Assembly (NCBI GenBank): GCA_018195615.1
Contig: JAGTPG010000002.1
Coordinates: 5,573,501-5,637,500 of the forward strand
Origin: Streptomyces tuirus
Lineage (GTDB): Bacteria > Actinomycetota > Actinomycetes > Streptomycetales > Streptomycetaceae
DNA: 64,000 nucleotides
Reading direction: 5' to 3'
Positions 8,880 to 17,916 of the stretch are shown one piece after another (the stretch's first letter is position 1; each line of letters begins with the position of its first letter). A model generated the notes under the pieces. The model had not been told where the DNA came from. It worked only from the letters and a program-made list of their open reading frames with translations, and ran no database searches. A program made the position numbers and the translations under genes.

Positions 8880-9754
8880 GTGGGATCTCTGCGCAATCCG
8901 GTCGGGCCGCTTCCCTCCTCCATCTACTGGCGTCGGAGGGTCGTACTGGTGTCCATGGTCGCCCTGTTGACGCTGCTGATCACCTGGATCGTGACCATGG
9001 GCGGCGAGGGTGGCAAGGACGGCGACAACGGCGCCAACGGCAAGAATCCCGCGCCTTCCATCACTCCCGGCCCGTCGAGTTCGGGCCCGGCCATCAGCCA
9101 AGCGCCCGGCGGACGCGACGAGTCGGGCGACGAGGGCTCGGGCGGCTCGTCGTCCGGATCCGGGGACGGCTCGGGGAGCGGATCCGGAGACGGTTCCGGG
9201 GACGGCTCGGGGAGTGGATCCGGGGACGGCTCGGGCATCGGATCCGGGGACGGTTCCGGCTCCGGCGGGTCGGGCGGCGCCGGTGGCTCCGGAAGCGGCG
9301 TGGGCGGCGTCGGCGTCGGCGTCGGCGACACGCTGCCGGCCGGTTCCACGCTGCCCAACTGCACCGCCAGCGTGGTCAAGTTCAGCCTGCGCAGCCTGCA
9401 CAACACCTACGACCCCGAGAAGACGCCCACGTTCCTGCTGACCGCGCGGAACATCTCCGGCAGCGACTGCAAGATCGATCTCGGGCCCAAGAACGCGGTG
9501 TTCACCATCACCCAGGCGAGCACCGACGACGACTACTGGTCCTCCGAGGACTGCCCGAAGGCCGGCGCGCACCAGCTGTACCGGGTGCCCGCCGGCAGCG
9601 GCATCACCTACACCGTGAAGTGGGACCGGGGCCGAGCGCCCCCGAGTGCGCCACGCCTCCGGCGGGCTCGGCCGGGGCGGGCACGTACCTGGTGGAAGCC
9701 AAGGCCCCGGGCTTCGCGAAGGTGCAGACGTCGTTCGTGCTGAAGGACGACTAG
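8880..9754 (+). CDS. Secreted/membrane-anchored Gly-Ser-rich protein (one-base frameshift)
   Basis: Unrecognised family, about 291 residues after correction. From GTG 8880 there is a short basic N-terminus, one membrane helix (VSMVALLTLLITWIVTM), a long low-complexity linker of Gly-Ser-Gly-Asp repeats (about residues 85-150) and a conserved C-terminal globular domain with two or three Cys (LPNCTASVVKFSLRSL, SDCKIDLGPKNAVF, SSEDCPKAG). The shape suggests a surface protein whose folded domain is held off the membrane by a spacer. The frame shifts near 9627-9633 (ggggcc; one G or C missing), after which the protein ends A-K-V-Q-T-S-F-V-L-K-D-D. Convergent with disA. Confidence 0.75.
9157..9270 (+). 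repeat. Tandem ggatccgg-ggacggctcgggg-type repeats encoding a Gly-Ser-Asp linker
   Basis: Imperfect repeats of about 18-24 bases, each beginning with ggatcc, encode (G-S-G-D-G-S)n inside the upstream gene. Four to five units are visible. This is a coding repeat, likely to vary in copy number between strains. Confidence 0.75.
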
Positions 9755-9774
9755 CCGGCCCGTCCCGCAGTGCG

Positions 9775-9808
9775 TGGGGGGTGTCCCCGCTCTCGGGAAC
9801 ACCCCCCA
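9775..9808. terminator. Bidirectional hairpin between convergent genes
   Basis: Arm 9775-9789 (tggggggtgtccccg) pairs with 9794-9808 (cgggaacacccccca) with one mismatch and a 4-base loop. It lies between the secreted protein gene and disA, which end facing each other, so it probably terminates both. Confidence 0.75.
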
Positions 9809-9830
9809 TCCGCATCAGCAGCGCCGAAGG

Positions 9831-10955
9831 CTAGACGTATCGCTCCAGGATCGACGACTCCGCCAGTCGCGACAGACCCTCGCGCACACTCCGCGCCCGG
9901 GCCTCGCCGACGCCGTCCACCGTCTGGAGGTCGTCGACGCTCGCGGCGAGCAGCTTCTGGAGCCCGCCGAAGTGCTCGACCAGACGGTCGATGATCGCGC
10001 CGGGCAGGCGGGGCACCTTGGCGAGGAGGCGGAAGCCGCGCGGGGACACCGCCGAGTCCAGCGTCTCGGGAGAGCCGGTGTAGCCCAACGCACGGGCCAC
10101 CGTGGGCAGTTCGAGGAGCTCGGCGTGGGTGAGGGCGTCGAGCTCGGCGAGGGCCTCGTCGACCGTGCGGGAGCGCTTGGCGGTGGGCTCGGGGACGTAG
10201 TCCCGGACGACCAGCTCACGCTCGGGCTCCACGCCGGCGATCAGCTCGTCGAGCTGGAGGGCCAGCAGGCGGCCGTCCGTGCCCAGCTCCACCACGTACT
10301 CGGCGATCTCTGTGGCGATGCGGCGCACCATCTCCAGGCGCTGGGCGACCGCCGAGACGTCCCGGACGGTGACCAGGTCCTCGATCTCCAGCGCCGACAG
10401 CGTGCCGGCGACCTCGTCGAGGCGGAGCTTGTAGCGCTCCAGGGTCGCCAGGGCCTGGTTGGCGCGGGACAGGATCGCCGCCGAGTCCTCCAGGACACGG
10501 CGCTGGCCGTCCACGTACAGGGCGATCAGCCGCATCGACTGGGAGACCGAGACCACCGGGAAGCCGACCTGCCTGCTGACGCGGTCCGCGGTGCGGTGCC
10601 GGGTGCCCGTCTCCTCCGTGGGGATCGTGGGGTCCGGGACCAGTTGCACGCCCGCGCGCAGGATCTTCGACAGGTCCGAGGACAGCACGATGCCCCCGTC
10701 CAGCTTGCACAGCTCGCGCAGACGGGTCGCGGTGAACTCGACGTCCAGTACGAAACCGCCGGTGCACAGTGCCTCGACCGTCTTGTCGGAGCCGAGCACG
10801 ATGAGTCCGCCGGTGTTGCCGCGGAGCACGCGCTCCAGGCCGTCACGGAGGGCGGTGCCGGGTGCCACGGCGCTCAGTGAGGCGCGCATCAGGCCATCGG
10901 TACCGGCACTCCCACCGGACTTTCCGGGAGCTGCTGCCCGGTCGTTGGCTGCCAC
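9831..10955 (-). CDS. disA: DNA integrity scanning protein DisA, diadenylate cyclase
   Basis: Makes cyclic di-AMP from two ATP and scans DNA for branched structures; 374 residues, normal length. The DAC domain is N-terminal: GNTGGLIVLGSD, the first active motif reads LDGGIVLSSD (most DisA have D-G-A, here D-G-G) and the second GTRHRTADRVS. A helical linker follows (about 155-300), then the C-terminal helix-hairpin-helix DNA-binding region (DDLQTVDGVGEARARSVREG). In Streptomyces DisA is the c-di-AMP synthase controlling osmotic balance and development. It sits 80 bases downstream of radA on the same strand, a conserved pair; RadA partners are known to restrain DisA in Bacillus. Confidence 0.97.
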   Translation of the reverse strand: MAANDRAAAPGKSGGSAGTDGLMRASLSAVAPGTALRDGLERVLRGNTGGLIVLGSDKTVEALCTGGFVLDVEFTATRLRELCKLDGGIVLSSDLSKILRAGVQLVPDPTIPTEETGTRHRTADRVSRQVGFPVVSVSQSMRLIALYVDGQRRVLEDSAAILSRANQALATLERYKLRLDEVAGTLSALEIEDLVTVRDVSAVAQRLEMVRRIATEIAEYVVELGTDGRLLALQLDELIAGVEPERELVVRDYVPEPTAKRSRTVDEALAELDALTHAELLELPTVARALGYTGSPETLDSAVSPRGFRLLAKVPRLPGAIIDRLVEHFGGLQKLLAASVDDLQTVDGVGEARARSVREGLSRLAESSILERYV

Positions 10956-11035
10956 TGCACTCCTCCGGTCGCAGGTTCTGGGCGCCCCCGTGTCGCGCGC
11001 TCGGTTCGCACGGACGGGCGAGACCAGGGCAAAGT

Positions 11036-12445
11036 CTACCGGCGACCCTCCTCGTCCTGTGGGGCCTCTCTGCGACGGGACCGGGGAAGGACCCGCAGGG
11101 CGTCCCCTATGTCCGCGACTTCCAGGACCTTCATACCCGGTGGGATCTTGCCCGGGTCGCCCGGTACGAGTGCGTGTGTGAAGCCCAGACGGTGGGCTTC
11201 GGCCAGCCTGCGCTGCACGCCCGTGACCCGTCTGACCTCTCCCGCCAGGCCCACTTCGCCGATCGCGACGAGATTCTTGGGGAGAGGTGTGTCACTCGCC
11301 GCGCTGGCGAGCGCGAGGGCCACGGCCAGGTCGGCGGCGGGCTCCGAGAGCCTCACGCCGCCGACCGTCGCGGAGTAGATGTCCCTTTTGCCCAAGGCGC
11401 TGATCCGCCCGCGCTGTTCCAGCACCGCCAGCATCATCGAGACCCGGGAGGTCTCCAGGCCCGAGGTGGTGCGGCGCGGGGAGGGGATCTGCGAGTCGAC
11501 CGTGAGCGCCTGGACCTCGGCGACCAGCGGGCGGCGGCCCTCCAGGGTGACGGTCAGGCAGGTGCCCGGGACCGGTTCGGCCCGACGGGTCAGGAAGAGT
11601 CCGCTCGGGTCGGCCAGGCCCGTGATGCCCTCGTCGTGCAGCTCGAAGCAGCCGACCTCGTCCGTGGTGCCGTAGCGGTTCTTGACGCCTCGGACGAGCC
11701 GGAGGCGGGCGTGCCGGTCGCCCTCGAAGTGCAGGACGACGTCCACCAGGTGCTCCAGCAGGCGCGGGCCCGCGATGGCGCCGTCTTTTGTGACATGGCC
11801 CACCAGGAGCGTGGACATGCCGCGTTCCTTGGAGGCCCGGATCAGGGCCCCGGCGACCTCGCGCACCTGGGCCATGCCGCCCGGCGCGCCGTCGATCTCC
11901 GGCGAGGCCACCGTCTGCACCGAGTCCAGGATCAGCAGCGACGGCTTCACCGCGTCCAAGTGACCCAGCACCGCCGCCAGATCCGTCTCCGCCGCCAGAT
12001 ACAGATGGTCGTCGATGGCGCCGATGCGGTCGGCGCGCAGCCGGACCTGGCTGGCCGACTCCTCGCCCGTGACGTACAGCGTGCGGTGCTCGTCGCTCGC
12101 GGACTTGGCCGCCACGTCGAGCAGCAGCGTCGACTTGCCGACGCCCGGTTCGCCCGCGACCAGCACCACGGCGCCCGGGACCAGCCCGCCGCCGAGCACA
12201 CGGTCCAGCTCGGGCACGCCGGTGGTGCGGGCCGTCGCCTGGCGGCCGTCCACCTGGCCGATGGGCAGGGCGGAGGTGGTGACCCGGCCCGGCGTCGTCG
12301 TACGCACCGCGGGCGCGCCGTACTCCTCGACCGTCCCCCAGGCCTGGCACTCGGGACAGCGGCCGAGCCACTTCGCCGTCTGCCAGCCGCATTCCGTGCA
12401 GCGGTAGGACGGACGGTCCTTGGTGGATTTCGTACGGGCAGCCAT
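11036..12445 (-). CDS. radA: DNA repair protein RadA (Sms)
   Basis: RecA-like ATPase helping branch migration of recombination intermediates, about 469 residues. N-terminal zinc finger with C-x2-C ... C-x2-C (YRCTECGW, GRCPECQAWG), Walker A GEPGVGKSTLLL near residue 100, Walker B SLLILDSVQT, the RadA-specific KNRYGTTDEVG motif, and a C-terminal Lon-protease-like domain (GLAGEVRRV, LGFTHALVP). The ATG at 12445 (M-A-A-R-T-K-S) is chosen since it begins just before the zinc finger. Probable operon with disA downstream. Confidence 0.96.
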   Translation of the reverse strand: MAARTKSTKDRPSYRCTECGWQTAKWLGRCPECQAWGTVEEYGAPAVRTTTPGRVTTSALPIGQVDGRQATARTTGVPELDRVLGGGLVPGAVVLVAGEPGVGKSTLLLDVAAKSASDEHRTLYVTGEESASQVRLRADRIGAIDDHLYLAAETDLAAVLGHLDAVKPSLLILDSVQTVASPEIDGAPGGMAQVREVAGALIRASKERGMSTLLVGHVTKDGAIAGPRLLEHLVDVVLHFEGDRHARLRLVRGVKNRYGTTDEVGCFELHDEGITGLADPSGLFLTRRAEPVPGTCLTVTLEGRRPLVAEVQALTVDSQIPSPRRTTSGLETSRVSMMLAVLEQRGRISALGKRDIYSATVGGVRLSEPAADLAVALALASAASDTPLPKNLVAIGEVGLAGEVRRVTGVQRRLAEAHRLGFTHALVPGDPGKIPPGMKVLEVADIGDALRVLPRSRRREAPQDEEGRR

Positions 12446-12641
12446 GGACGAAACCGTAGCCGCCGGCACTGACAACGTGGGCACCGGCCGAGGCGGTCAC
12501 CTGCGCGCCAGGGCTCCGCCACCCCGCGCCAGCGGCGGAACTACTGGTTCCTGTCCCCTATTGAGGGATCGTTTCACCCGTACGGATTAAATACGCTCAA
12601 GCCGCCTGAAGGTGCCACTCCCGGACCCCTACGGTCGCCGA

Positions 12642-14354
12642 ATGATGAGCAGTACTCCGGAGATCTCGACCCGCACGGCCGGCGCGCACCGGGCGCACCG
12701 GGAAGCGCGTGACCGCGGGGCGGCCCGCACGCTGGTGCAGCGGCCGCCGACGCGCTACGAGCCCTACCTGGACGGCCTGTTCACCTACTGCCTGTCCGTG
12801 CTGTGCGACCACGACGCCGCGACCGCCGCCCTGGGCGACGCCCTCGCGCTCGCCGAACGCCGCGGCCGGCACGTCCCCGCCGCCCCGCCGACCGCAGGGC
12901 GTGGCTGTACGCGCTGGCCCGCTGGGCGTGCCTGCGCAAGCTGGCCGAGGCCAAGCAGAAACGTACGAGCAGCCACGCGACCGGCCGCGCACGGCGCGCC
13001 GACCGGCCTGCCGCCCCGGCCGTCTCCGAGGAGGTCCAGGAGCGGCGGCGGGACGAACTGGCCCTGCTGGCCTGGCCGGAGGCGGCCGGCACCACCCCGG
13101 AGCAGCGCGAGGCGCTCGAACTGGCCGTGCGCCACCACCTCGCCGCCCACGAGGTCGCCGCCGTCCTCGGCATGGACCTGGCCGCCACCCGCGACCTGCT
13201 CGCCTCCGCCGCCTGTGAGGTCGAACGCACGCGTGCGGCCCTCGCCGTGGTCGAGACCGGCGCGTGTTCGAGCGTCGCCCACCTCGTGGGTGACGACCGG
13301 CTCGTGCTCGGCACGGCCCTGCGCCGCGAACTCGTCCGGCACGTCGACGACTGCCCACGCTGCCGCCGCACCGCCGAGCGCGCCATCCCGGCCGCTGGCC
13401 CGGCACCAGCGTCACGCCCGCCGCGCTGCCCGTCCTGCCCGCGCCCCGCGCGGCCTTGCACATCGCCATGACCCACCGGTCACGCACACGCGGCGCCGTA
13501 CCCCGCTTCGACCGGCGCGGCTTCCCGATGGACCCCAAGGACCACGCCGCCCGGAGGGACCGCCTGCGCGCGCGTGCCCTCACCACGACCGTCGTCGCCA
13601 CCGTCGTGGCCGCCCCCGTGCTCGCCCTGTGGGCCGCCTACCGGGGCACCCCGGTGGGCGAGGGCCAGGACGGCCGCTCCGCCTCCGCGCGCGAGGCGGA
13701 CGACCCGCTCGGCCTGGACGGCGAGATGGCGGGCGGCGGCTACGAGAACACCGGCAACGCGAGCACCAGACCCGGCCCGCGCTTCGGCAAGGACGGCAAG
13801 GCCGACGTCTCCGTGGAGGTCATCGGCGTCGCCGGGGCCGGCCGCACGAGCGCCCTGGACGTCACGGCGGACCACAGCGGCGACACCACCCTGATCACCC
13901 TCACCGCCACGGGCCCGGCCCCGGTCCGCTGGTCCGCCGCCACGGGAGCCGACTGGCTCTACCTCAGCCAGTCCTCGGGAACGCTCGGCCCCGGCCAGTC
14001 GTTGACGATCAAGGTGTTCGTCGACCACCTGCGGGAGCCCTCCGGCCCCTGGTACGCGCAGGTGGCGGTCTCACCCGTGGGCGCCGTCGTCCACATCGAG
14101 GGCTTCGGCACCGCGCCCACCCCCTCCGACCCCGGCCCGCTCCCGGACCCGCACCCCAGCGACCCCAGCGACCCGCCCCGACCCGGCCCGACCCGACGCC
14201 CACGACCTCCGCCCCGGACCCGGACCCGACGCCGACCACCCCGCCCCCGTCACCCGACCCGGACCCCACACCCACCGACCCGGGCCCGACAGAACCGACG
14301 GGCTCGACGCCACCGCTGTCGGACAGCGGCGACCCGAGCCCGTCCGTGTCATAG
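12642..14354 (+). CDS. Sigma-factor-like / BACON-domain membrane protein (three one-base frameshifts)
   Basis: About 571 residues after correction. The N-terminal 200 residues resemble a degenerate ECF sigma factor (YEPYLDGLFTYCLSVLCDHD; a region-4-like HTH around LAAHEVAAVLGMDLAATRDL) followed by a zinc-finger-like H-x3-C-x2-C (HVDDCPRCR). A membrane helix comes next (TTVVATVVAAPVLALWAA), then an extracytoplasmic BACON-type beta-sandwich (PVRWSAATGADWLYLSQSSGTLG) and a Pro-Asp-Thr-rich tail. Bases are missing in C runs at 12883-12886, 13387-13389 and 14192-14194. Two adjacent ATGs (12642, 12645) can start it. It may be a membrane-tethered regulator binding carbohydrate or protein outside, which is inference. 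Confidence 0.75.
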   Translation: MMSSTPEISTRTAGAHRAHREARDRGAARTLVQRPPTRYEPYLDGLFTYCLSVLCDHDAATAALGDALALAERRGRHVPAAPPTAGRGCTRWPAGRACASWPRPSRNVRAATRPAAHGAPTGLPPRPSPRRSRSGGGTNWPCWPGRRRPAPPRSSARRSNWPCATTSPPTRSPPSSAWTWPPPATCSPPPPVRSNARVRPSPWSRPARVRASPTSWVTTGSCSARPCAANSSGTSTTAHAAAAPPSAPSRPLARHQRHARRAARPARAPRGLAHRHDPPVTHTRRRTPLRPARLPDGPQGPRRPEGPPARACPHHDRRRHRRGRPRARPVGRLPGHPGGRGPGRPLRLRARGGRPARPGRRDGGRRLREHRQREHQTRPALRQGRQGRRLRGGHRRRRGRPHERPGRHGGPQRRHHPDHPHRHGPGPGPLVRRHGSRLALPQPVLGNARPRPVVDDQGVRRPPAGALRPLVRAGGGLTRGRRRPHRGLRHRAHPLRPRPAPGPAPQRPQRPAPTRPDPTPTTSAPDPDPTPTTPPPSPDPDPTPTDPGPTEPTGSTPPLSDSGDPSPSVS

Positions 14355-14389
14355 ACGACCGGGGACGACGGGGGCGACCCGTGAGGCGG

Positions 14390-15190
14390 TCAGTCCACCG
14401 GGTCCGCCGGATGCGGCGCCAGCAACGGCAGCTGCGAGGCCAGGCGCTCCTCGCACAGCTCGGCCAGCCGGTCGTAACCGGCCTTGCCCATCAGCTCGAT
14501 CAGCTCCGGCCGGTAGGTGACATACACCGGCTCGCCCGCGCCGTGCGCCGAGGTCGCCGATGTGCACCACCAGTGCAGGTCATGGCCGCCGGGGCCCCAG
14601 CCCCGCCGGTCGTACTCGCCGATCGACACCTGCAGCACCCGTGTGTCGTCCGGCCGGTCGATCCACTCGTACGTCCGCCGCACCGGCAGCTGCCAGCACA
14701 CGTCCGGCTTGGTCTCCAGCGGCTCGCGGCCCTCCTTCAGGGCGAGGATGTGCAGCGAGCAGCCCGCGCCGCCCGGGAAGCCGGGCCGGTTCTGGAAGAT
14801 GCACGAGCCCTGGAAGGGGCGGGTCTGCCGGTCGCCGTCCTCGTCCTCGGACACCCAGCCGTTCCTCGTGCCCTCGGCGTGGTGCTGCCAGATGTCCGGC
14901 GTGAGCCTCGCCACATGCTCGGCGACCCGCTTCTCGTCGTCCTCGTCGGAGAAGTGGGCACCCAGCGTGCAGCACCCGTCGTCCGCGCGGCCGGCCTGGA
15001 TGCCCTGGCAGCCGCTTCCGAAGATGCAGTTCCAGCGAGAGGTCAGCCATGTCAGATCGCAGCGGAAGACCTGCTCGTCGTCCGCCGGATCAGGAAACTC
15101 CACCCAAGCGCGGGCGAAGTCGAGGCCCTTCTCGTCGGGTTCCACGACGCCCGGTGATTTGTCGCGCTTCGCCTTTTTCGTCTTTGGCAC
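14390..15190 (-). CDS. Conserved Cys-rich protein, function unknown
   Basis: About 266 residues, soluble, from GTG 15190 (V-P-K-T-K-K-A-K-R). No family with known function is recognised. Notable are many cysteines in conserved-looking settings: FRCDLTWLTSRWNCIFGSGC, RADDGCCTLGAHF, QGSCIFQNRPGFPGGAGCSL and KPDVCWQLPVRR. The spacing recalls the iron/zinc-binding cysteine-cluster proteins (YkgJ-like), so metal binding is likely but not proven. It converges with the BACON-protein gene (35-base gap) and is divergent from the Ppx/GppA gene, sharing a 71-base promoter region with it. Confidence 0.75.
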   Translation of the reverse strand: MPKTKKAKRDKSPGVVEPDEKGLDFARAWVEFPDPADDEQVFRCDLTWLTSRWNCIFGSGCQGIQAGRADDGCCTLGAHFSDEDDEKRVAEHVARLTPDIWQHHAEGTRNGWVSEDEDGDRQTRPFQGSCIFQNRPGFPGGAGCSLHILALKEGREPLETKPDVCWQLPVRRTYEWIDRPDDTRVLQVSIGEYDRRGWGPGGHDLHWWCTSATSAHGAGEPVYVTYRPELIELMGKAGYDRLAELCEERLASQLPLLAPHPADPVD

Positions 15191-15261
15191 GAGTCCAGGG
15201 TACGGGCCTCTTACCCACACCGAGGACGGCGGACGGCCCTGCTGGCAGTAGCGTTCCGTAC

Positions 15262-16194
15262 ATGAGACTCGGTGTCCTCGACGTGGGATCGAACACGGTG
15301 CACCTGCTGGTGGTGGACGCGCACCCCGGCGCGCGCCCGCTGCCCGCGCACTCGCACAAGGCGGAACTGCGCCTCGCCCAGCTCCTCGACGACAGCGGAG
15401 CGATCGGCGGCGACGGCGTCGACCGGCTGGTCTCGGTCGTCCACAAGGCGCTCCAGGCCGCCGAGGACAAGGGCGTCGAGGAAGTGCTGCCGTTCGCGAC
15501 CTCCGCCGTACGGGAGGCCCGCAACGTCGACGACGTCCTCGCGCGCGTGCGGGCCGAGACCGGCGTCGAGCTCCAGGTCCTCACCGGTGACGAGGAGGCC
15601 CGGCTCACCTTCCTCGCCGCCCGCCGCTGGTTCGGCTGGTCGGCCGGAAAGCTGCTGGTCCTGGACATCGGCGGCGGCTCCCTCGAGGTCGCCTACGGCA
15701 TCGACGAGGAGCCCGACACGGCCGCCTCGCTGCCCCTGGGCGCCGGGCGCCTCACCGCCTCCTGGCTCCCCGGCGACCCGCCCACCCCTGACGACGTCCG
15801 GGCCCTGCGCCGCCATGTCCGGACCGAGATCGCCCGCACGGTCGGCGAGTTCAGCCGCTTCGGCGCCCCCGACCACGTCGTCGCCACGTCCAAGACCTTC
15901 AAGCAGCTGGCCCGCATCGCCGGCGCGGCCCGCTCCGCGGAGGGCCTCTACGTCCAGCGCGAGCTCAAGCGGGAGTCCCTGGAGGGCTGGGTCCCGAGGC
16001 TGGCCGGAATGACGGAGGCGGAACGAGCCGAGCTGCCGGGCGTCTCGGAGGGCAGGGCGGGCCAGCTGCTGGCGGGGGCCCTGGTGGCGGAGGCCGCGAT
16101 GGACCTGTTCGGCGTGGAGCGCGTGGAAATCTGCCCGTGGGCGCTGAGGGAGGGCGTGATCCTGCGTCGGCTGGATCACATGGAGTCGGTGTAG
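15262..16194 (+). CDS. Ppx/GppA-family phosphatase
   Basis: Exopolyphosphatase / guanosine pentaphosphate phosphatase family, 310 residues. Actin-like ATPase fold: phosphate-1 motif MRLGVLDVGSNTVHLLVVDA at the N-terminus, FATSAVREA with the catalytic Glu nearby, and phosphate-2 motif LLVLDIGGGSLEVAYG. Shorter than E. coli Ppx (no C-terminal HD-like domain), as usual for the actinobacterial two-domain forms. Either polyphosphate or pppGpp could be the substrate; sequence alone cannot decide. Start ATG 15262. Confidence 0.93.
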   Translation: MRLGVLDVGSNTVHLLVVDAHPGARPLPAHSHKAELRLAQLLDDSGAIGGDGVDRLVSVVHKALQAAEDKGVEEVLPFATSAVREARNVDDVLARVRAETGVELQVLTGDEEARLTFLAARRWFGWSAGKLLVLDIGGGSLEVAYGIDEEPDTAASLPLGAGRLTASWLPGDPPTPDDVRALRRHVRTEIARTVGEFSRFGAPDHVVATSKTFKQLARIAGAARSAEGLYVQRELKRESLEGWVPRLAGMTEAERAELPGVSEGRAGQLLAGALVAEAAMDLFGVERVEICPWALREGVILRRLDHMESV

Positions 16195-16203
16195 CGACGT
16201 GTC

Positions 16204-16250
16204 CAGGGGCGCGTGGAACTACGCGAGCAGCCACAAACCGGCCCGCACCC
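16204..16250 (+). repeat. Dispersed Streptomyces intergenic repeat (caggggcgcg...aactacgcga type)
   Basis: The 127-base gap between the phosphatase and isomerase genes contains a copy of a short sequence I recognise as very common between genes in Streptomyces chromosomes (core: ggggcgcg-ggaact-cgcga-cagccac). This copy differs from the usual form at a few positions. It may act as an RNA hairpin or terminator remnant; function unknown. Confidence 0.55.
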
Positions 16251-16321
16251 GCCCGTGGCAAACACCACAACGGCGAACGGGCCCCCACTCCCTCCCCACC
16301 ACACCCCGTAATCTGTCCTGC

Positions 16322-17146
16322 ATGGCAGAGCCAGCCGTGAAGATCCCGGACGCGAAGGTCGCACTCTCGACGGCCTCGGTCTACCCGGAGTCGACGGCCA
16401 CGGCCTTCGAGATCGCCGCGCGCCTCGGCTACGACGGAGTCGAGGTCATGGTCTGGACCGACCCGGTCAGCCAGGACATCGAGGCCCTGCGCAGACTCAG
16501 CGACTACCACCAGATCCCGATCCTGGCCGTGCACGCCCCCTGCCTGCTCATCACGCAGCGCGTCTGGTCCACCGACCCCTGGACCAAGCTGCAGCGGGCC
16601 CGGGCGGCGGCCGAGAAGCTCGACGCGAGCACGGTCGTGGTCCACCCCCCGTTCCGCTGGCAGCGCCAGTACGCCAGGGACTTCGTCGCCGGCATCTGGC
16701 GCATGGCCAACGAGACGGACGTACGGTTCGCCGTCGAGAACATGTACCCCTGGCGCTACCGTGACCGCGAGATGCTCGCCTACGCCCCCGACTGGGACGT
16801 GACGAACGACGACTACCGGCACTTCACGATCGACCTCAGCCACACCGCCACGGCACGCGCCGACGCGCTGGACATGGTCGACCGCATGGGGGACCGCCTC
16901 GGCCACGTCCACCTCGCCGACGGCAGGGGATCGGCCAAGGACGAGCACCTGGTCCCCGGCCGCGGCACCCAGCCCTGCGCCGAGGTGCTGGAGCGACTCG
17001 CCCTGACCGGCTTCGACGGGCACGTCGTCATCGAGGTCAACACCCGCCGCGCCATGTCGAGCGCGGAGCGCGAGGCCGACCTGGCGGAGGCCCTGGCCTT
17101 CACCCGCCTCCACCTGGCCTCGGCGGCGAAGGTGCCGAGGCGATGA
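16322..17146 (+). CDS. Sugar phosphate isomerase/epimerase (xylose-isomerase-like TIM barrel)
   Basis: AP-endonuclease-2-like TIM barrel, 274 residues. Metal-ligand regions are visible: VHAPCLLIT, TVVVHPPFRW (His), FAVENMYPW (Glu), FTIDLSHTATA (Asp, His), LGHVHLADGRG (His) and HVVIEVNTRR (Glu). Members isomerise or epimerise sugars or inositol derivatives; the substrate is unknown. The gene overlaps the following TetR-family gene by four bases (ATGA), so the regulator is probably co-translated with it and may control it. Confidence 0.88.
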   Translation: MAEPAVKIPDAKVALSTASVYPESTATAFEIAARLGYDGVEVMVWTDPVSQDIEALRRLSDYHQIPILAVHAPCLLITQRVWSTDPWTKLQRARAAAEKLDASTVVVHPPFRWQRQYARDFVAGIWRMANETDVRFAVENMYPWRYRDREMLAYAPDWDVTNDDYRHFTIDLSHTATARADALDMVDRMGDRLGHVHLADGRGSAKDEHLVPGRGTQPCAEVLERLALTGFDGHVVIEVNTRRAMSSAEREADLAEALAFTRLHLASAAKVPRR

Positions 17147-17786
17147 GCGACCTGCCCCCGGACGGGCCCTCGCCCGCCACCGGCCCCAGCACCACCACCC
17201 GCCGCCGCGGCCGCCCCCGCGCGCCGAGTCGGCCGACACCCGCGACCGCATCCTGACCGCCGCCCGCGAGGAGTTCTCCGAGCGCGGCTACGAGAAGACC
17301 TCCGTACGCGGCATCGCCAAGGCGGCCGGGGTCGACTCGGCGCTCGTGCACCACTACTTCGGCACGAAGGAGCAGGTCTTCGAGGCGTCGATCACCCAGT
17401 CCTTCGCGCCCGCCATGGAGGCGCCGAAGGCCGTCGAGGAGGGCCCGCTGGACGGCGTGGGGGAACGCCTTGTCCGCTTCTTCTTCGGCGTCTGGGAGAA
17501 CCCGGCGACCCGCGCGCCCCTGCTCGCCATCGTCCGCTCCGCCGTCACCAACGAAACGGCGGCCGCCGTCTTCCGCAGGATCGTCGCCACCCAGCTACTG
17601 CGCCGCATCGCCGTACGACTGGACCTGCCGGACGCGGAACTGCGGGCCGAGCTGGCCGCCGCCCAGCTCGTGGGCACCGCCATGCTGCGGTACGTCATCA
17701 AGGTGGAGCCCCTGGCGTCGGCGGACCCGGAGCAGATCATCGCGCGGCTGGCACCGGTCGTACAGGGACACCTCACCGGGCCCTGA
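17143..17786 (+). CDS. TetR-family transcriptional regulator (one-base frameshift)
   Basis: About 214 residues after correction. An Arg-rich, disordered N-terminus (TTTRRRGRPRAP) leads to the TetR HTH (TRDRILTAAREEFSERGYEK and TSVRGIAKAAGVDSALVHHYFGTKEQVF). The C-terminal half is an all-helical ligand domain resembling the TetR_C_17/PsrA-like type (FFFGVWENPATRAPLLAIVR). The ATG at 17143 overlaps the isomerase stop; one C must be restored at 17224-17225 to join the start to the HTH frame. Candidate targets are its own operon and ilvD 130 bases downstream; neither operator could be identified by eye. Confidence 0.88.
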
Positions 17787-17916
17787 GCCGTCGCACGCGA
17801 GACACGCATCCCGCATTCCGGACACACCGTCCCGCCCTCTGGATGACCGGCGTACGCTCGTTAGCAGTCAGAACTCTCCAACATCTCTGACGCCGTCTCT
17901 GAAGGAGCGAGCGACG

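Noticed and set aside
9157..9270. Short regular repeats considered as a CRISPR array
   Set aside because: Repeats are contiguous, lack spacers and encode a Gly-Ser-Asp linker in a real gene.
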